A DNA stretch of 64,000 nt from Terebella lapidaria (Eukaryota; Annelida; Polychaeta; Terebellida; Terebellidae), in the NCBI GenBank assembly GCA_949152475.1, contig OX424561.1:6262001-6326000 (forward strand). Reading direction: 5' to 3'. The position numbers and the translations under genes are program-made. Position 1 is the first letter of the stretch. Each line of letters begins with the position of its first letter. Under the pieces are notes generated by a model. That model made no database searches. It was not told the origin of the DNA and saw only the letters and a list, made by a program, of their open reading frames with translations. Shown here in pieces: positions 60,375 through 64,000 of this stretch.

Positions 60375-61202
60375 CCAGGTCACTTGTTAAATTCGAGCTC
60401 AAGAGAATATTCAGCATATATAATATTAAGCATATCATGTTCACAGTTGATTGCTAAGCTATAAACTGTCCTTTGCCCATTAAAAATGAAGGCAACGGTC
60501 AAATTCAAGGTCATCAGAATATTTGGCGTATAACATTTACTATATGTCCATCTTTGATTCTCACACTATGAAGTCAATAAGCGAGATATTAGCCATTTTG
60601 TCCTGTCACCTTGAAAATCAGGTCAAAGGAAACTTGAAAATAAGGTAATTGGTCAAGTCGAGGTCACGAGAATATTCAGCGTATATCATGTGGAGTTTGA
60701 CCACAATTCCTAAGCTGTAATGTTGGTAATAAGTGAGTTATTAGTCATTTGTCTGACCTTAAAAATGAGGTCAAAAATCAAGTTCAAGGCCATGAGAAAA
60801 TTCAGAATATATCATTTCCTGTTCACAGTTGATTCTTAAGCTGTGAAGTCGATAATAAGCGAGATATTAGCCATTTTGTTCTCTGAACTTGGAAATGAGG
60901 TCAAAGGTCGAACTCAAGGTCACATAAATATTAAGCATATAACATTTCCTATATGTTCACTATGGAATCCTAAGCTGTAAAGTTGATAATAAGTGAGATA
61001 TTAGCCATTTTGTGCTTTGACTTTGAAAATAAGGTCACGGTCAAATTCAAGGTCATCTATATATTCAGTGTATATCATTTTCTATCTGTCCACAATTGGT
61101 TCCCAAGCTATAAAGTCAATAGAGAAGCAAGAGCCATTTTGTCCTTTGACATTGAAAATGAGGTCAAAGTTCGAGATCAAGGTCTTGCCAATAATCAGCA
61201 TA

Positions 61203-61765
61203 CAGTCAGCATAAAGTGACGGCAAAAGTAGCCGACAGCTCGCCCAATGACGAGCCATCACCAGAGCCTGAGTGTTTGATTAAAGACATGTCCGAAGCTC
61301 ACAAGTGCGCCACTCAACTCAAGATGTTCGCAGCTATTCATGGCCATGACAACCTCTACAGTTCTGCCGTCAACACAGAATCTGAGGCACAAGACCTCGT
61401 ACTCGCATCATGTTCTAAACGCCGCCAAACAACAATCACATCTTTCTTCAAAAAGTGACATTCAGTTGTTCTAAATATTTTGGGAGTAAACTGTATGCCT
61501 TTTAATTATTTGTGTTTCAAATATTACATTTATGATATAACTTGGTTCAATAAAATGCTATTCACATATAAACTACATGTACATGTTTTATCTAACTCAT
61601 ACACATGTACAAATTGTATAATATATGTTGAGTTTCGCTTGAAATAACATCAGATAAACAATATGGCCGGTGCAAAATATGGCTGGAGTCCTATAATGTG
61701 GCCACTCCTATAATGTGGCCAAAATCACTGGTCCGGTGGGTGACCACATTACTGGAGTTCTACTG
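61203..61765 (+). mobile_element. pogo/Tigger-family DNA transposon, 5'-deleted copy with transposase C-terminus
   Basis: The right terminal repeat (complement CAGTAGAACTCCAGTAATGT) ends at 61765 and matches the element at 29224. The left end retains only CAGT before diverging. TA flanks both sides (61201-61202, 61766-61767), and the satellite reads CAGCA-TA-TATCATT across the site, confirming a TA-targeted insertion. The interior has a coding remnant at 61216-61458. Confidence 0.78.
61216..61458 (+). pseudogene. C-terminal fragment of a pogo/Tigger-type transposase
   Basis: An 80-codon open frame that ends CSKRRQTTITSFFKK. The RQTTITSFFKK ending is characteristic of the C-terminus of Tigger/jerky-type transposases. 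The DNA-binding and DDE catalytic parts are missing. A homologous tail is encoded on the minus strand at 29527-29581. Confidence 0.65.
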
Positions 61766-62329
61766 TATATCATTTTCCATATGTTCACAATTGATTCCTA
61801 AGCTGTAAAGTCGATAATAAGCGAGATATTAGTCATTTTGTCCTGTGACATTGAAATTTAGGTCAAAGGTCCAATTCGAGGTCACGAGAATAATCTGTAT
61901 ATTTCATTTCCTATATGTTCATAATTGAAGCTGTAAAATCGATAATAAGCTTGATATTGGCTATTTTTTCCCGTGAGTTTGAAAATTAGGTCAAAGGCCA
62001 AATTCAAGGTTACGATAATATTCAGAATATATCATTTCCTGTATGTTGACAATTGATTCCTAAGCTGTAAAGTCAATAATAAGCGAGATATTAGCCATTT
62101 TGCCCTGTGACCTTGAAAATTAGGTCAAAAGTTAAGTTCAAGGTCATGAGGTTATTCAGCATATATCATTTCCCATATGTCCACGATTGATTCCTAATCT
62201 CTAATCTCAATATTATTTGAGATATTTGGGAAAACGTTCCCCATTATAAAGCATATGATAATTTAAAATGGGAAAGTCCCGTTTGGGCCGACTTTGGGCC
62301 CAAAATGGCCCACTTCGAGCGATTCCACG

Positions 62330-62870
62330 GCAATGAAACTTATACACATCACAGGGTCCCATATGACGAGTGTTATGCATGAATAACAACAAAAACGTTA
62401 CTGAACAGATTCTGAGAAAATGGCCACCAAACTCCAAAATTTCCCGTTTTTCGACAAAAACGGCTGCCATTTGAAAAAAAAGTCCTGAAAAAAAAAAAAC
62501 TAAAAAAAAAAATACCTCCCTCTGGAATTGTTGTACATTTGTGCAAAATTTCAGGAAATTATCATTGAAGTTTAGGGTCAAATCAATTTGGGAAAAAATA
62601 CCTCGAGAAAATTCGAGAAGGAGGTATGTTTTTATTTTTTTTATTTTTACATTTTTTATCTTTCGGTGGAATCTTTCTGAAATTTTACACAAAAATGCTT
62701 GAAACTATTTCCAGAAAAGTTTTTCTTTTTTTTCAATTTCCTTTTTTTGTGCGTTTTTTTGGACTTCGACACTCATTTTTTTTAAAAATCTGTTCAGTAA
62801 CTTTTTTTCTAATTCGTGCATTAGACTCCACTTATGTAACTTTGTGATGCGTATAAACTATTTGGTCGGG
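62330..62870. repeat. Imperfect foldback, A/T-rich
   Basis: The left arm (about 62345-62580) and the right arm (about 62683-62860) share, in inverted form, CTGTTCAGTAAC, GTGATGxGTATAA and CTGAAATTTTxCACAAA. The centre is near ATACCTCGAGAAAATTCGAG (62608-62627). Long A and T runs fill the arms. Confidence 0.6.
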
Positions 62871-63410
62871 CTTTGTTTCTATTGCAAAATGTTGTATTTT
62901 ACGTTTGTTATTGGTATCATCAAAATCTACTGTATTTCTGGTAATAGATTGATACCTACCTTCATTGCTCTTGAATCATTGGGCTCCACAATTTTTTTTT
63001 GCCATTACCAGCCCCCGAAAAAAAAATTATCCCTTTGAAAAAAAAAAAAAAATTGGACTTCGAACATGTTCGACACTTTTTTCCTTCATAATGGGAACTG
63101 CCACAACTATTCTACTGAAACCCTTGATATAGCTTAGATAGAGCTTAGATATTGACACTTTCAAATGGGATGTCATGTATGGCTATTTCTGTGGTGACTT
63201 TGCTTGAATTTGACTTCCGATGACCTTGAAAGGTCAAAACAGCCATTTCTGGGTCAACAAATACCCACATTCGCACTTTGCTTTTTCTCACAAACTATCT
63301 GATTTATTTTCGGATTTTTATTGCAGAACATGGCAATTGGGATATTTAATGTTACACTAGAATATTGAGCGCCTTCCAGTCCGTTTGTAAGGTGTGTGAA
63401 GATCGAATGC

Positions 63411-63800
63411 CTTGAATCGTTTGAAAAAGCCTACCCTAAATGTTGGCCGAAATGCCAAATATAGCTGAAATCTCACTTCTTGACATTTTACCCGAAACCT
63501 ATGCAGAAAATGTCTCTTTAATTTCACCAATGTATATCATTCTTGAATCGTTTGAAATAGCCTACCCTAAATGTTGGTCAAAATGCCAAATATAGCGGAA
63601 ACTTATTCTTGACACTTTACCCGAAACCTATTCAGAAAATTTCTCTTTAATTTCACAAATGTATATCATTCTTGAATCGTTTGAAATAGCCTACCCTAAA
63701 TGTTGGCCAAAATGCCAAATATAGCTGAAATCTACTCCATGACACTTTACCCGAAACCTATTCAGAAAATTTCTCTTTAATTTCACAAATGTATATCATT
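63411..63800 (+). repeat. ~130-bp tandem repeat (3 copies)
   Basis: CTTGAATCGTTTGAAAxAGC starts at 63411, 63542 and 63671. Each unit continues with CCTACCCTAAATGTTGG and ends AATGTATATCATT. It differs in sequence from the array at 60.4-62.2 kb. Confidence 0.9.
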
Positions 63801-64000
63801 CGATAACTTTCAACTTGACTTCACAAGAATTTAATTAGTACTTATCCAGGTTACGTCCGAACTTATGTATAATACGAAATGACTACAACGAGAGCCACAT
63901 GTAAGGTATAGTATCATAAGCATAAATAGTGGCAGGGACAACGATAGTTTTTGAAGTTTCGTGTCGTGCTAACTTTATATTTGTTACTAAAGTTGAATAA

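Larger units (their letters stand above)
60375..62220 (+). repeat. ~130-bp satellite array (about 10 units), split by a transposon
   Basis: Units share GCGAGATATTAGCCATTTTG, AATGAGGTCAAAGGTC, TTCAAGGTCA and ATTCAGCATATATCATTTCC. The word GCGAGATATT recurs at 60581, 60859, 61821 and 62083, with diverged copies between (steps of 126-152 bp). The array is continuous once the insert at 61203-61765 is removed. Confidence 0.88.

Overview
This window is animal nuclear DNA. Every recognisable gene is split by GT-AG introns, coding exons are short islands in AT-rich non-coding sequence, and DNA transposons, satellite arrays and poly-G runs are frequent. The gene set (a beta4/norpA-type phospholipase C, SCCPDH, a GON7-like KEOPS subunit, a C14orf119 homologue, a trefoil-trypsin) together with the many TACATGTA words and poly-G tracts suggests a marine invertebrate bilaterian. 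Lancelet or a lophotrochozoan would both fit. The sequence alone does not settle the phylum.

Layout. Positions 3482-39008 (+) hold almost all of a phospholipase C beta 4 / norpA orthologue: 33 exons per transcript plus two surplus alternative exons. Its first coding exon lies to the left of the window. The gene ends near 41.7 kb. Convergent to it on the minus strand is a saccharopine dehydrogenase-like oxidoreductase gene, SCCPDH (49482 down to 43348, 12 exons plus one surplus alternative exon). Next come a two-exon GON7-like gene (50676 down to 50076, minus) and, head-to-head with it, a C14orf119 homologue with an intronless reading frame (51990-52319, +). Positions 54700-59648 (+) encode a secreted serine protease with two P-type trefoil domains and a trypsin domain in 8 exons. 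The last 4 kb is satellite and foldback repeat sequence.

The most striking observation is that two neighbouring genes each carry tandemly duplicated exons with every mark of mutually exclusive splicing. In PLCB4, three homologous 85-nt exons (31047, 32374, 33754) encode the same segment at the start of the catalytic Y half. All three share the same phase and the same unusual GTATCCTT donor. In SCCPDH, two homologous exons (46385-46255 and 46190-46054) separated by only 64 nt encode the same segment in the middle of the protein. In both genes, including two copies breaks the frame, so only one can be used.

Mobile and repeat DNA. A 2.8-kb Helitron/Helentron-like element with three internal tandem arrays (168-, 132- and 121-bp units) sits in PLCB4 intron 18. 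Two internally deleted pogo/Tigger-family elements in opposite orientation are each inserted at a TA inside a different satellite array, and one retains the transposase C-terminus. Two TA-flanked MITEs, several foldbacks and a strong hairpin just upstream of SCCPDH complete the picture. Several satellites carry nuclear-receptor-like half-sites.
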